A DNA stretch of 9,949 nt, from contig CAJOMW010000099.1 in assembly GCA_905235695.1 (NCBI GenBank), positions 1 through 9,949 of the forward strand, in the 5' to 3' direction. The stretch is from an uncultured Clostridia bacterium (GTDB taxonomy: Bacteria; Bacillota; Clostridia; Oscillospirales; CAG-382). Under the pieces are notes generated by a model. It was not told where the DNA came from. It made no database searches and worked only from the letters and a program-made list of their open reading frames with translations. Below are positions 1-5,885 of this stretch, piece by piece. Each line of letters opens with the position of its first letter. Position 1 is the stretch's first letter. A program made the position numbers and the translations under genes.

Positions 1-114
1 AATAACTTATCAAGAGAGGCAGAGGGAACAGGACCGAAGATGCCCGGCAACCTGTCGTTACGACAAGGTGCTACTTCCTGCACGGCACGCGCCGTGAAAG
101 ATGAGGATATCTTT
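1..114 (+). promoter_or_regulatory. SAM-I (S-box) riboswitch aptamer upstream of metK
   Basis: The sequence carries the hallmark S-box strings: CTTATCAAGAGAGG at 6-19, an AGGGAACAGG-type core, CCCGGCAACC near 43-52 and AGGTGCTA near 66-73. P1 pairs CTTATC (6-11) with GATGAG (100-105). P3 pairs TGTCG with CGACA around TTA (about 53-65). P4 is the perfect hairpin CACGGC-ACGC-GCCGTG (81-96). The 5' edge of P1 may extend past the window start, so the element could be slightly truncated. S-box RNAs bind S-adenosylmethionine and terminate transcription when SAM is high. The 97-102/109-114 pairing (AAAGAT/ATCTTT) excludes the 3' strand of P1 and may be part of the SAM-free fold; I could not settle the full antiterminator. 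The aptamer call is very secure. Confidence 0.96.
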
Positions 115-141
115 TCCCATGCTCTTTGGCATGGGATTTTT
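115..141 (+). terminator. Intrinsic terminator of the SAM-I riboswitch
   Basis: TCCCATGC (115-122) pairs with GCATGGGA (129-136) around a 6-base loop and is followed at once by TTTTT (137-141). It lies just after the aptamer and 33 bases before the metK start. This is the expected position of the expression platform that stops transcription when SAM is bound. Confidence 0.9.
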
Positions 142-173
142 GCTTGTTTGGGTATTATGAAAGGAAAAGGAAT

Positions 174-1358
174 ATGAAAAAAGTTTTGTTTACATCGGAA
201 TCCGTCACCGAAGGACATCCCGACAAATTATGCGACGCCGTTTCGGATGCTATACTCGACGCAATACTCGCAAAGGATAAAGAGGCGAGGGTGGCTTGTG
301 AAACGCTCGCAACGACCGGACTTATAGCAGTTTCGGGAGAGATAACCACCGAGAGCTACGTCGATATACAGCAGATAGTCCGCGATACCGTCCGTGAGAT
401 AGGCTACGATAACGCCGATTACGGCTTCGACGCCTCTACCTGCGCGGTTATCAGCACAATACACGAGCAGTCGCCGGATATCGCAATGGGCGTAAATAAG
501 AGCCTTGAAGCGAGAGAGGGCGACACTGATAAATACGACATAGGCGCCGGCGACCAGGGACTTATATTCGGCTACGCCTGCGACGAGACAAAGGAGTTTA
601 TGCCGCTCCCGATAACCCTCGCACACGCACTTGCCAAAAAGCTCTCCGAGGTGAGAAAGAACGGAACTCTGCCTTACCTCAGACCGGACGGAAAGACGCA
701 GGTTACCGTGGAATACGTCGGAGACGTTCCGAAGAGAGTCGACGCTGTCGTGGTATCTTCACAGCATTCTCCCGACGTCTCACTTGAAAGGATAAGAGCT
801 GATATAATCGAATACGTCATAAAGCCGGTTATCCCCGAAAAGTTCATGGATTCCGATACGAGGATATTCGTAAATCCCACGGGAAGATTCGTCATTGGCG
901 GACCGAACGGCGACACGGGACTTACCGGAAGAAAGATAATCGTGGACACCTACGGCGGATACGCAAGGCACGGCGGCGGCGCGTTCTCGGGAAAAGATCC
1001 GACAAAGGTTGACAGAAGTGCGGCGTATGCGGCAAGATACGTCGCAAAGAACGTAGTTGCGGCAGGGCTTGCGAGAAAGTGCGAGGTGCAGATAGCTTAT
1101 GCGATAGGCGTTGCAAAGCCCGTCAGCGTGCTGGTCGACACCTTCGGAACGGCGTATGCGGACGAAGAAAAGATAGCCGAGGCAGTGAGAAGATGCTTTG
1201 ACCTGCGGCCTGCGGCAATAATCGAGATGCTCGACCTGAGAAGACCGATATATAAACAGCTCACTTCTTACGGACACCTCGGCAGGGAAGACCTCGGCGT
1301 TACCTGGGAGAAGACCGACAGGGCGGAGATGCTCAAAAAGACCGTCGAAAGCCTTTGA
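174..1358 (+). CDS. metK: S-adenosylmethionine synthetase (methionine adenosyltransferase)
   Basis: The 394-residue product makes S-adenosylmethionine from ATP and methionine with release of phosphate and pyrophosphate; it is cytoplasmic and usually a tetramer. Visible family motifs are GHPDK at residues 14-18 (catalytic His15), GAGDQG at 124-129, and GGGAFSGKD at 267-275, followed by DPTKVDRSAAYAARY. The length matches the family (E. coli about 384). I start at ATG 174 because AAGGA (161-165) lies 8 bases upstream and the protein then begins MKKVLFTSESVTEGHPDK as in homologues. An in-frame ATG at 126 lies inside the terminator hairpin and would add an unrelated tail. SAM-I riboswitch control fits the product, giving feedback by SAM on its own synthesis. 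The gene appears to be a single-gene unit, and I see no defect. Confidence 0.98.
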   Translation: MKKVLFTSESVTEGHPDKLCDAVSDAILDAILAKDKEARVACETLATTGLIAVSGEITTESYVDIQQIVRDTVREIGYDNADYGFDASTCAVISTIHEQSPDIAMGVNKSLEAREGDTDKYDIGAGDQGLIFGYACDETKEFMPLPITLAHALAKKLSEVRKNGTLPYLRPDGKTQVTVEYVGDVPKRVDAVVVSSQHSPDVSLERIRADIIEYVIKPVIPEKFMDSDTRIFVNPTGRFVIGGPNGDTGLTGRKIIVDTYGGYARHGGGAFSGKDPTKVDRSAAYAARYVAKNVVAAGLARKCEVQIAYAIGVAKPVSVLVDTFGTAYADEEKIAEAVRRCFDLRPAAIIEMLDLRRPIYKQLTSYGHLGREDLGVTWEKTDRAEMLKKTVESL

Positions 1359-1425
1359 TGCGTCAATAAGGCCCAAAGGCCGGGAGAGTGACGCAAGCAC
1401 GCCCGAAACCGGAAGCTCCTTTGGG
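1359..1425 (+). other. Candidate structured RNA after metK (unassigned)
   Basis: Directly after the metK stop two alternative folds can be drawn. Fold A: TGCGTCA (1359-1365) pairs perfectly with TGACGCA (1389-1395) and encloses the hairpin GGCC-CAAA-GGCC (1370-1381). Fold B: CCCAAAGG (1372-1379) pairs perfectly with CCTTTGGG (1418-1425) and encloses a hairpin CGGG-AGA-GTG/CAC-G-CCCG (1381-1405). The folds share bases and exclude each other. No T-run follows, so it is not a standard intrinsic terminator. It could be the 3' UTR of metK, an attenuator-like leader of the next gene, or a small RNA. I could not match it to a known riboswitch class. What is seen is the complementarity; the function is unknown. 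Confidence 0.4.
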
Positions 1426-1711
1426 AAAACGGCACGGAAACTGAAGTTTTGGCGAAATATTTTTATTGAATTTGTTAATATTGCAATTTTAATAAAATCA
1501 AAAGCTCTTATTTTCTCGTTTTTTCTCGTGTATACTGCGGATTTTAAGTAAATTTATGCAAAATACCCAAAACAAGACGCTAAAATTTGGGAAGAAAAAC
1601 TCTTTTCTTTTTCGGGAAAATTTGATAGAATATATACGCATAATTTTTCAGACTGCGTAAGACTGTATTTTCAAATAAATATTTGCGCATTATTCTTGGG
1701 AGGAACAAAAA
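1426..1711 (+). promoter_or_regulatory. A+T-rich leader/promoter region of the sugar ATPase gene
   Basis: No gene is seen in this stretch. It must hold the promoter of the downstream ATPase gene, but no hexamer pair is convincing: TTGAAT (1466-1471) with TAATAA (1490-1495) at an 18-base spacer, TATACT at 1531-1536 and TAGAAT at 1626-1631 are all weak candidates. Two small dyads are visible: CCCAAA (1566-1571) with TTTGGG (1586-1591), and TACGCA (1635-1640) with TGCGTA (1654-1659). GGGAGGA at 1698-1704 is the ribosome binding site of the gene that follows. Confidence 0.4.
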
Positions 1712-2827
1712 ATGGCAAGTGTCAGCTTAAAACACATTTTCAAGAGATATCCCGGCGGCGTTACAGCCGTAAGCGATTTATGTCTTGAGATAAAAGATAA
1801 GGAGTTTATAATCCTGGTAGGACCTTCGGGCTGCGGTAAGTCCACGACTCTGCGTATGATAGCCGGACTTGAGGAGATAACCGAAGGCGAGCTCTACATA
1901 GGCGACAGAATAGTAAACGACGTAGCGCCTAAGGACAGAGATATAGCGATGGTTTTCCAGAACTACGCACTTTATCCGCACATGACGGTTTTTGAGAACA
2001 TGGCATTCGGCCTCAAGCTCAGAAAGACTCCTAAGGATGAGATAAAGAGAAGAGTTGAAGAAGCGGCGAGAATACTCGACATAGCACACCTTCTTGACAG
2101 ACGTCCGAAGGCTCTTTCGGGCGGTCAGAGACAGCGTGTTGCCCTCGGTCGTGCAATAGTCCGCGAGCCGAAGGTATTCCTTCTCGACGAGCCTCTCTCA
2201 AACCTCGACGCTAAGCTCCGTGCTGCCATGAGAACCGAGCTTACAAAGCTTCATAAGAAGCTTGAAACAACCTTTATATACGTTACGCATGACCAGGTAG
2301 AGGCTATGACGATGGCTTCGAGAATAGTCGTTATGAAGGACGGACTTATTCAGCAGGTCGACACGCCTCAGAATCTGTATGATCTGCCCTGCAACGTATT
2401 CGTAGCAGGATTTATAGGAACGCCTCAGATGAACTTCATCGAATCCACCATTTCCAAGGAAGGAAACGATTTATACGTTTCGTTTGCCGGCGTGAAGTTC
2501 AAGCTCCCCACCGAAAAGGCGGAAAATCCCGACCTTCTCGAGTATGTCGGCAAGAAAGTTATTATGGGTGTTCGTCCCGAGGCAATACACGACGAGCCTA
2601 TGTACCTCTCCACTCTCGCAGACTGGACGGCAGATGCGATGGTAGACGTTACCGAGCTTATGGGCGCAGAAATTTATCTGTACCTGTCCATGGGCGAGGA
2701 GACCAACCTCATCGCCCGCGTTTCTTCGAGATCCAAGGCGAAGAGCGGCGACACCGTCAAGGTTGCGTTTGATATATCCCACGCACACTTCTTTGACAAG
2801 GATACCGAAAAGTGCATTTGCCACTGA
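1712..2827 (+). CDS. ABC sugar-importer ATPase, MsiK/UgpC/MalK type
   Basis: This 371-residue cytoplasmic ATPase should energise carbohydrate uptake through binding-protein-dependent ABC permeases. In order: Walker A GPSGCGKST (37-45), Q-loop in VFQNYALYPHMTV, signature LSGGQRQRVALGRA from residue 135, Walker B ending LLDEP with Asp159-Glu160, D-loop SNLDAK, and H-loop His193 in THDQVEA. A C-terminal extension from about residue 235 includes GVRPEAIH, typical of the MalK/UgpC regulatory OB domain. Start ATG 1712 has GGGAGGA 7 bases upstream. No permease or solute-binding gene lies beside it in this window. This suits an MsiK-like shared ATPase serving several sugar importers encoded elsewhere, which is an inference. 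A strong terminator closes it as a single-gene unit. The exact sugar cannot be read from the sequence. Confidence 0.93.
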   Translation: MASVSLKHIFKRYPGGVTAVSDLCLEIKDKEFIILVGPSGCGKSTTLRMIAGLEEITEGELYIGDRIVNDVAPKDRDIAMVFQNYALYPHMTVFENMAFGLKLRKTPKDEIKRRVEEAARILDIAHLLDRRPKALSGGQRQRVALGRAIVREPKVFLLDEPLSNLDAKLRAAMRTELTKLHKKLETTFIYVTHDQVEAMTMASRIVVMKDGLIQQVDTPQNLYDLPCNVFVAGFIGTPQMNFIESTISKEGNDLYVSFAGVKFKLPTEKAENPDLLEYVGKKVIMGVRPEAIHDEPMYLSTLADWTADAMVDVTELMGAEIYLYLSMGEETNLIARVSSRSKAKSGDTVKVAFDISHAHFFDKDTEKCICH

Positions 2828-2843
2828 TAAGCATTTAAAATTT

Positions 2844-2873
2844 ACGGGAAGCGAAAGCTTCCCGTTTCTTTTT
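2844..2873 (+). terminator. Intrinsic terminator after the sugar ATPase gene
   Basis: ACGGGAAGC (2844-2852), a GAAA tetraloop and GCTTCCCGT (2857-2865) form a perfect 9-bp stem followed by TTCTTTTT. It begins 17 bases after the stop codon of the ATPase gene. Confidence 0.95.
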
Positions 2874-2882
2874 CACAAATGA

Positions 2883-2905
2883 GCCGTTTTGTCTTTACAA
2901 ACGGC
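2883..2905. promoter_or_regulatory. Operator-like dyad overlapping the -35 of the radical SAM gene
   Basis: GCCGTTT (2883-2889) and AAACGGC (2899-2905) are perfect inverted arms separated by 9 bases. The candidate -35 hexamer TTTACA (2894-2899) lies in the centre and right arm. No T-run follows on either strand, so it is not a terminator. A repressor site is plausible but unproven. Confidence 0.35.
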
Positions 2906-2922
2906 AAAATTTCTGCTATTAT
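2894..2922 (+). promoter_or_regulatory. Sigma-A type promoter of the radical SAM gene
   Basis: TTTACA (2894-2899), a 17-base spacer and TATTAT (2917-2922) preceded by TG-C (extended -10). Transcription should start near 2929, giving a leader of about 50 bases before ATG 2979. Confidence 0.65.
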
Positions 2923-2978
2923 ATATGATGTATCAGAGTATAATCTGCGTATTTATCTAAGAAAAAGGAAGTAAAAGG

Positions 2979-4853
2979 ATGACTCCGAAAGAACAGGCCT
3001 TCAAATACCTCAAAAAAGTGCTCAAACCGGCGAGATACACCGGCGGCGAGCTCAATCAGATAATAAAGGACAGGGAAAAGGTTGACGCACGCTTTGCGTT
3101 CTGCTTCCCCGACACGTACGAGATAGGTATGTCAAACCTCGGCATAAAGATACTGTACGACTGCCTCAACTCAAAGGAAAATATCTGGTGCGAGAGATGC
3201 TATGCGCCGTGGCCGGATATGGGAGAGCTGCTCAGGGAAAAGAACATTCCGCTTTATGCGCACGAGAGCGGCGATGCGCTGAGAGACTTCGACTTCGTCG
3301 GCTTCACGCTCCAGTATGAGATGTCCTACACAAACGTCCTGTACGTGCTCTCTCTTGCGGGTATTCCTCTGCTGTCGAGCGAGAGGGGAGATGACTGCCC
3401 CATTATCATAGGCGGAGGTCCATGCACGTATAACCCCGAGCCTGTCGCAGATTTCTTTGATATATTCAGCATAGGCGAGGGCGAGTTCGGACTTACCGAG
3501 ACCGTCGAATGTTATATAAACTACAAAAAGACGCACGAAAAATTTGACAGAAAAGAGTTTCTTCACGAGGCCGCAAAGATAAAGGGCAACTACGTTCCGT
3601 CGTTCTACGACGTGGAGTATAACGGAGACAAAGGGCAGATATCGGGGATCACACCCATATATCCCGATATTCCTTCGTTTATAGAAAAAAACTGCATAAC
3701 GGATTTCGATTCGGCGCCGTTCCCGAAGAACGTGCCCGTGCCGTTTACCGAGATAGTACACGACAGAATAATGCTCGAGTGCGCAAGGGGCTGCATGAGG
3801 GGATGCCGCTTTTGCCAGGCAGGTATAATTTACAGACCGTACCGGGCAAAGAAGCCGAAAACGCTTGTCGACGAGGCGTACTGTCAGTACAAGACGTCGG
3901 GCTATGAGGAGATATCGCTGACGTCTCTCAGCATAAGCGATTATCCGAGACTTATGGAGCTTGTGGACGGCTTAAAGGAGTGGACCGACGGCGAAAAGAT
4001 AGGGCTTTCGCTTCCGTCCATGCGAATAGACAGCTTTGAAGCGGAGATCATGAAAAAGGTGCAGGGCGTGCGCAAGACCGGGCTTACTTTTGCTCCGGAG
4101 GCAGGCACTCAGCGCCTCCGTGACGTAATAAACAAGAATATAACCGAGGACGAGATACTGAGCGGATGCCGAGGCGCTTTTTCCGCCGGAAGAACGTCCG
4201 TAAAGCTGTATTTTATGCTCGGACTTCCCACAGAGCGCGACGAGGACGTGGTGGGAATCGCAAATCTTGCCGGAAAGATAGTCGACGAGTTTTACAAAAA
4301 TCCAAACCGCCCGAAAGGACGCGGCATAGAGGTCACTCTCTCGACCGCCTGCCTTGTGCCGAAAGCCCATACTCCGTTCCAGTGGTTCGGACAGAACGAT
4401 ATGGAGGAGCTTGAGAGAAAGCAGAAGCTCTTGAAGTCGAGCATCACTACGGGGAAGGTCAAGTACAACTACCACGACGCAAAGCTCAGCCGCATAGAGG
4501 CGGTTTTTGCCCGCGGCGACAGACGGCTCTCAAAGGCGCTCCTCGAAGCGCACAGACTCGGCATTATCTTTGACGGCTGGGACGAGTACTTCTCATACGA
4601 AGCGTGGGAAAAGGTGTTTGAGAATACAGGCATCGATCCCAACTTTTACGCCACGAGAAATATAGACTTTGACGAGCTTCTTCCATGGGAGCATATAGAT
4701 TGCGGCGTGAGTAAAAAGTTTTTGCTCAGCGAAGCGAAAAAAGCCATTGAAGGAACAACTACCCCCGATTGTCTCACAAAATGCTCCGCCTGCGGCGCTG
4801 CGAAGTTCGGCGCATCGCTGTGCACAAAGAGGGATATTGACCCTGAAAACTGA
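2979..4853 (+). CDS. Radical SAM protein of unknown function (TIGR03960-like)
   Basis: This is a 624-residue cytoplasmic radical SAM protein. The N-terminal third (FPDTYEIGMSNLGIKILY, later GGGPCTYNPEPVADFFDIFSIGEGE) has the look of a B12-binding-type Rossmann domain, but I see no DxHxxG cobalamin motif. The radical SAM motif is CMRGCRFC with Cys272, Cys276 and Cys279, which would hold the 4Fe-4S cluster that cleaves SAM; another Cys (268) precedes it. GLTFAPEAGTQRLRDVINKN follows as in related radical SAM families. The C-terminus has a second CxxxCxxC set (Cys598, 602, 605) plus Cys615, possibly a second cluster or a metal site. Start ATG 2979 has AGGA 9 bases upstream. The family normally pairs with a DUF2344/TIGR03936 protein; such a gene lies downstream here, separated by a repeat element. 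The substrate is unknown. Confidence is high for the family and nil for the reaction. Confidence 0.9.
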   Translation: MTPKEQAFKYLKKVLKPARYTGGELNQIIKDREKVDARFAFCFPDTYEIGMSNLGIKILYDCLNSKENIWCERCYAPWPDMGELLREKNIPLYAHESGDALRDFDFVGFTLQYEMSYTNVLYVLSLAGIPLLSSERGDDCPIIIGGGPCTYNPEPVADFFDIFSIGEGEFGLTETVECYINYKKTHEKFDRKEFLHEAAKIKGNYVPSFYDVEYNGDKGQISGITPIYPDIPSFIEKNCITDFDSAPFPKNVPVPFTEIVHDRIMLECARGCMRGCRFCQAGIIYRPYRAKKPKTLVDEAYCQYKTSGYEEISLTSLSISDYPRLMELVDGLKEWTDGEKIGLSLPSMRIDSFEAEIMKKVQGVRKTGLTFAPEAGTQRLRDVINKNITEDEILSGCRGAFSAGRTSVKLYFMLGLPTERDEDVVGIANLAGKIVDEFYKNPNRPKGRGIEVTLSTACLVPKAHTPFQWFGQNDMEELERKQKLLKSSITTGKVKYNYHDAKLSRIEAVFARGDRRLSKALLEAHRLGIIFDGWDEYFSYEAWEKVFENTGIDPNFYATRNIDFDELLPWEHIDCGVSKKFLLSEAKKAIEGTTTPDCLTKCSACGAAKFGASLCTKRDIDPEN

Positions 4854-4890
4854 ATTGCTGTTTTTATACTTGCGCTGTCCCAAAACGGTT

Positions 4891-5163
4891 AACAATTCAA
4901 TGCGCAATTCGCAATGCGCAATTTATGAACAAAAATCCTTTGGATTTTTGTTTCAAATTTAATTTAAGATACATTTACCTAAAGTAAAAGCTTTATAGTT
5001 ACTTTTCGAATAATGTAATAAGCAATACTTTATCAAAATGATTATAACAGCTATGCTTTACAGCAATACAATTTCAATTATTTATAAGGAAAACGAAGTT
5101 TTCTTCCATAATTTCGCATTGCGCATTGCGAATTGCGCATTGAATTTTGCGCATTGCGAATTT
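4891..5163. repeat. MITE-like palindromic repeat with 29-bp perfect inverted ends
   Basis: Bases 4894-4922 and 5118-5146 are perfect reverse complements over 29 bases. Both arms are built from a degenerate 7-base unit, ATTGCGC/ATTGCGA; the right arm carries further units up to about 5163. The roughly 195-base interior is A+T rich, has no coding potential, and holds smaller hairpins: 4928-4938/4942-4952, AAAGTAA (4981-4987) with TTACTTT (4999-5005), and GAAAAC (5089-5094) with GTTTTC (5098-5103). This layout fits a non-autonomous miniature inverted-repeat element or a bacterial interspersed palindromic repeat. No clear target-site duplication is seen. It fills the gap between the radical SAM gene and its presumed partner and leaves both reading frames untouched. 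It could also act as a transcript-stability or attenuation element. Confidence 0.7.
4928..4952 (+). terminator. Possible weak terminator hairpin inside the repeat
   Basis: AACAAAAATCC (4928-4938) pairs with GGATTTTTGTT (4942-4952) around a TTT loop, 75 bases after the radical SAM stop codon. The stem has few G:C pairs and its 3' arm is itself T-rich. It may attenuate read-through into the downstream genes, but it may only be part of the repeat's fold. Confidence 0.35.
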
Positions 5164-5228
5164 AAAAAGTATGTTCGCACTATCCCCGTAAAAAACCACT
5201 ATATCATAAATAACTAAGAAGGTACCCC

Positions 5229-5875
5229 ATGAGCGATGCGATTACAGAATTACTTTTTCAAAAACGGGCAGTCTCGCCTTTATATCGCACCTCGACTTCA
5301 ACCACAGCTTTATCCGTGCGCTGAAACGTGCAGGGCTTCCGCTTAAATACTCCGAGGGCTTCAATCCGCGCCCGAAAATATCGTTCGGGCTTCCGCTCTC
5401 GGTCGGTATGGAGGGAACAAATGAGCTCGTCGACGTGTCGCTTACGGAAGACATACCTTGCGAAAAGGTAAAGAGCGCACTTGAAAAGGCGATAACAGGC
5501 GAGATGAAGATACTCAGTGTCGAGACGCCGGAAAAAAAGCTGAAATTCATAAAATACGCAGAATATACGGTGGAATTTCTCGACGTTCAAGAGGGAAATG
5601 CGTACGACAGAGATAAGATACTCGCCGCACTCTCCGATCCGCCGCCGGTAATGAAGCGCACCAAGTCCGGCGATAAGCTCACTGACATAAAACCCATGAT
5701 AATTGCTTATGACGCTGAGGTTTCGGAGTGTTCCGTCAGGCTCTTTCTGACGCTCACGGCATACGACAGCTTCTTCCTGAACCCCGACTACGTCGTAAAG
5801 GCGCTTGATGCGGCAGGACTTGATTTGCCGCAGGACTATAAGATAACACGCACAAATATTATTTTTGAAGATTAG
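5229..5875 (+). pseudogene. DUF2344/TIGR03936-type radical SAM-associated protein, frameshifted at its start
   Basis: An intact frame from 5243 encodes YRITFSKTGSLAFISHLDF, then RALKRAGLPLKYSEGFNPRPKISFGLPLSVG and on to the TAG at 5873-5875. This is the classic N-terminus and body of the DUF2344 family, about 210 residues in all. The only well-placed start, ATG 5229 with AGAAGG (5217-5222) six bases upstream, is in another frame and stops at 5322-5324 after 31 codons. The cause is visible: GCGAT is tandemly duplicated at 5233-5237 and 5238-5242. Removing one copy gives MSDYRITFSKTG in a single frame. No ATG, GTG, TTG or CTG occurs in the good frame between its upstream stop (5207) and residue Y. 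An internal ATG at 5408 would lose the conserved SHLD and NPRPKISF region. It therefore reads as a recent frameshift, a real polymorphism or a sequence error. The protein is the usual partner of the radical SAM gene upstream; its role is unknown. mnmG follows after 10 bases. Confidence 0.85.
5233..5242 (+). repeat. 5-base tandem duplication GCGAT x2 causing the frameshift
   Basis: GCGATGCGAT lies immediately after ATGA of the DUF2344 gene. Deleting either copy restores one continuous frame from ATG 5229 to the stop at 5875. The duplication also creates a second, poorly spaced ATG at 5236. Confidence 0.8.
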
Positions 5876-5885
5876 GAAATGACAA

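Noticed and set aside
126..173. Upstream in-frame ATG that would lengthen MetK by 16 residues
   Set aside because: It lies inside the riboswitch terminator hairpin, has no ribosome binding site and encodes residues unlike any MetK N-terminus; ATG 174 has AAGGA at proper spacing.
1388..1400. GACGCAAG string as a c-di-GMP (GEMM) riboswitch
   Set aside because: The GGCAAACC half, the GACGCAAAGCC core and the tetraloop-receptor pattern are missing; only a short string is shared.
3171..4475. Long minus-strand ORFs opposite the radical SAM gene (196 and 167 codons)
   Set aside because: They are antisense shadows of a well-supported gene and contain no recognisable domain.
4747..4962. 71-codon + strand ORF spanning the end of the radical SAM gene and the repeat
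   Set aside because: It is an out-of-frame shadow of the gene that runs by chance into non-coding repeat sequence.
5111..5163. Heptamer-rich arm as a CRISPR array
   Set aside because: The units are 7 bases with no spacers, and the arm has an inverted partner at 4894-4922.
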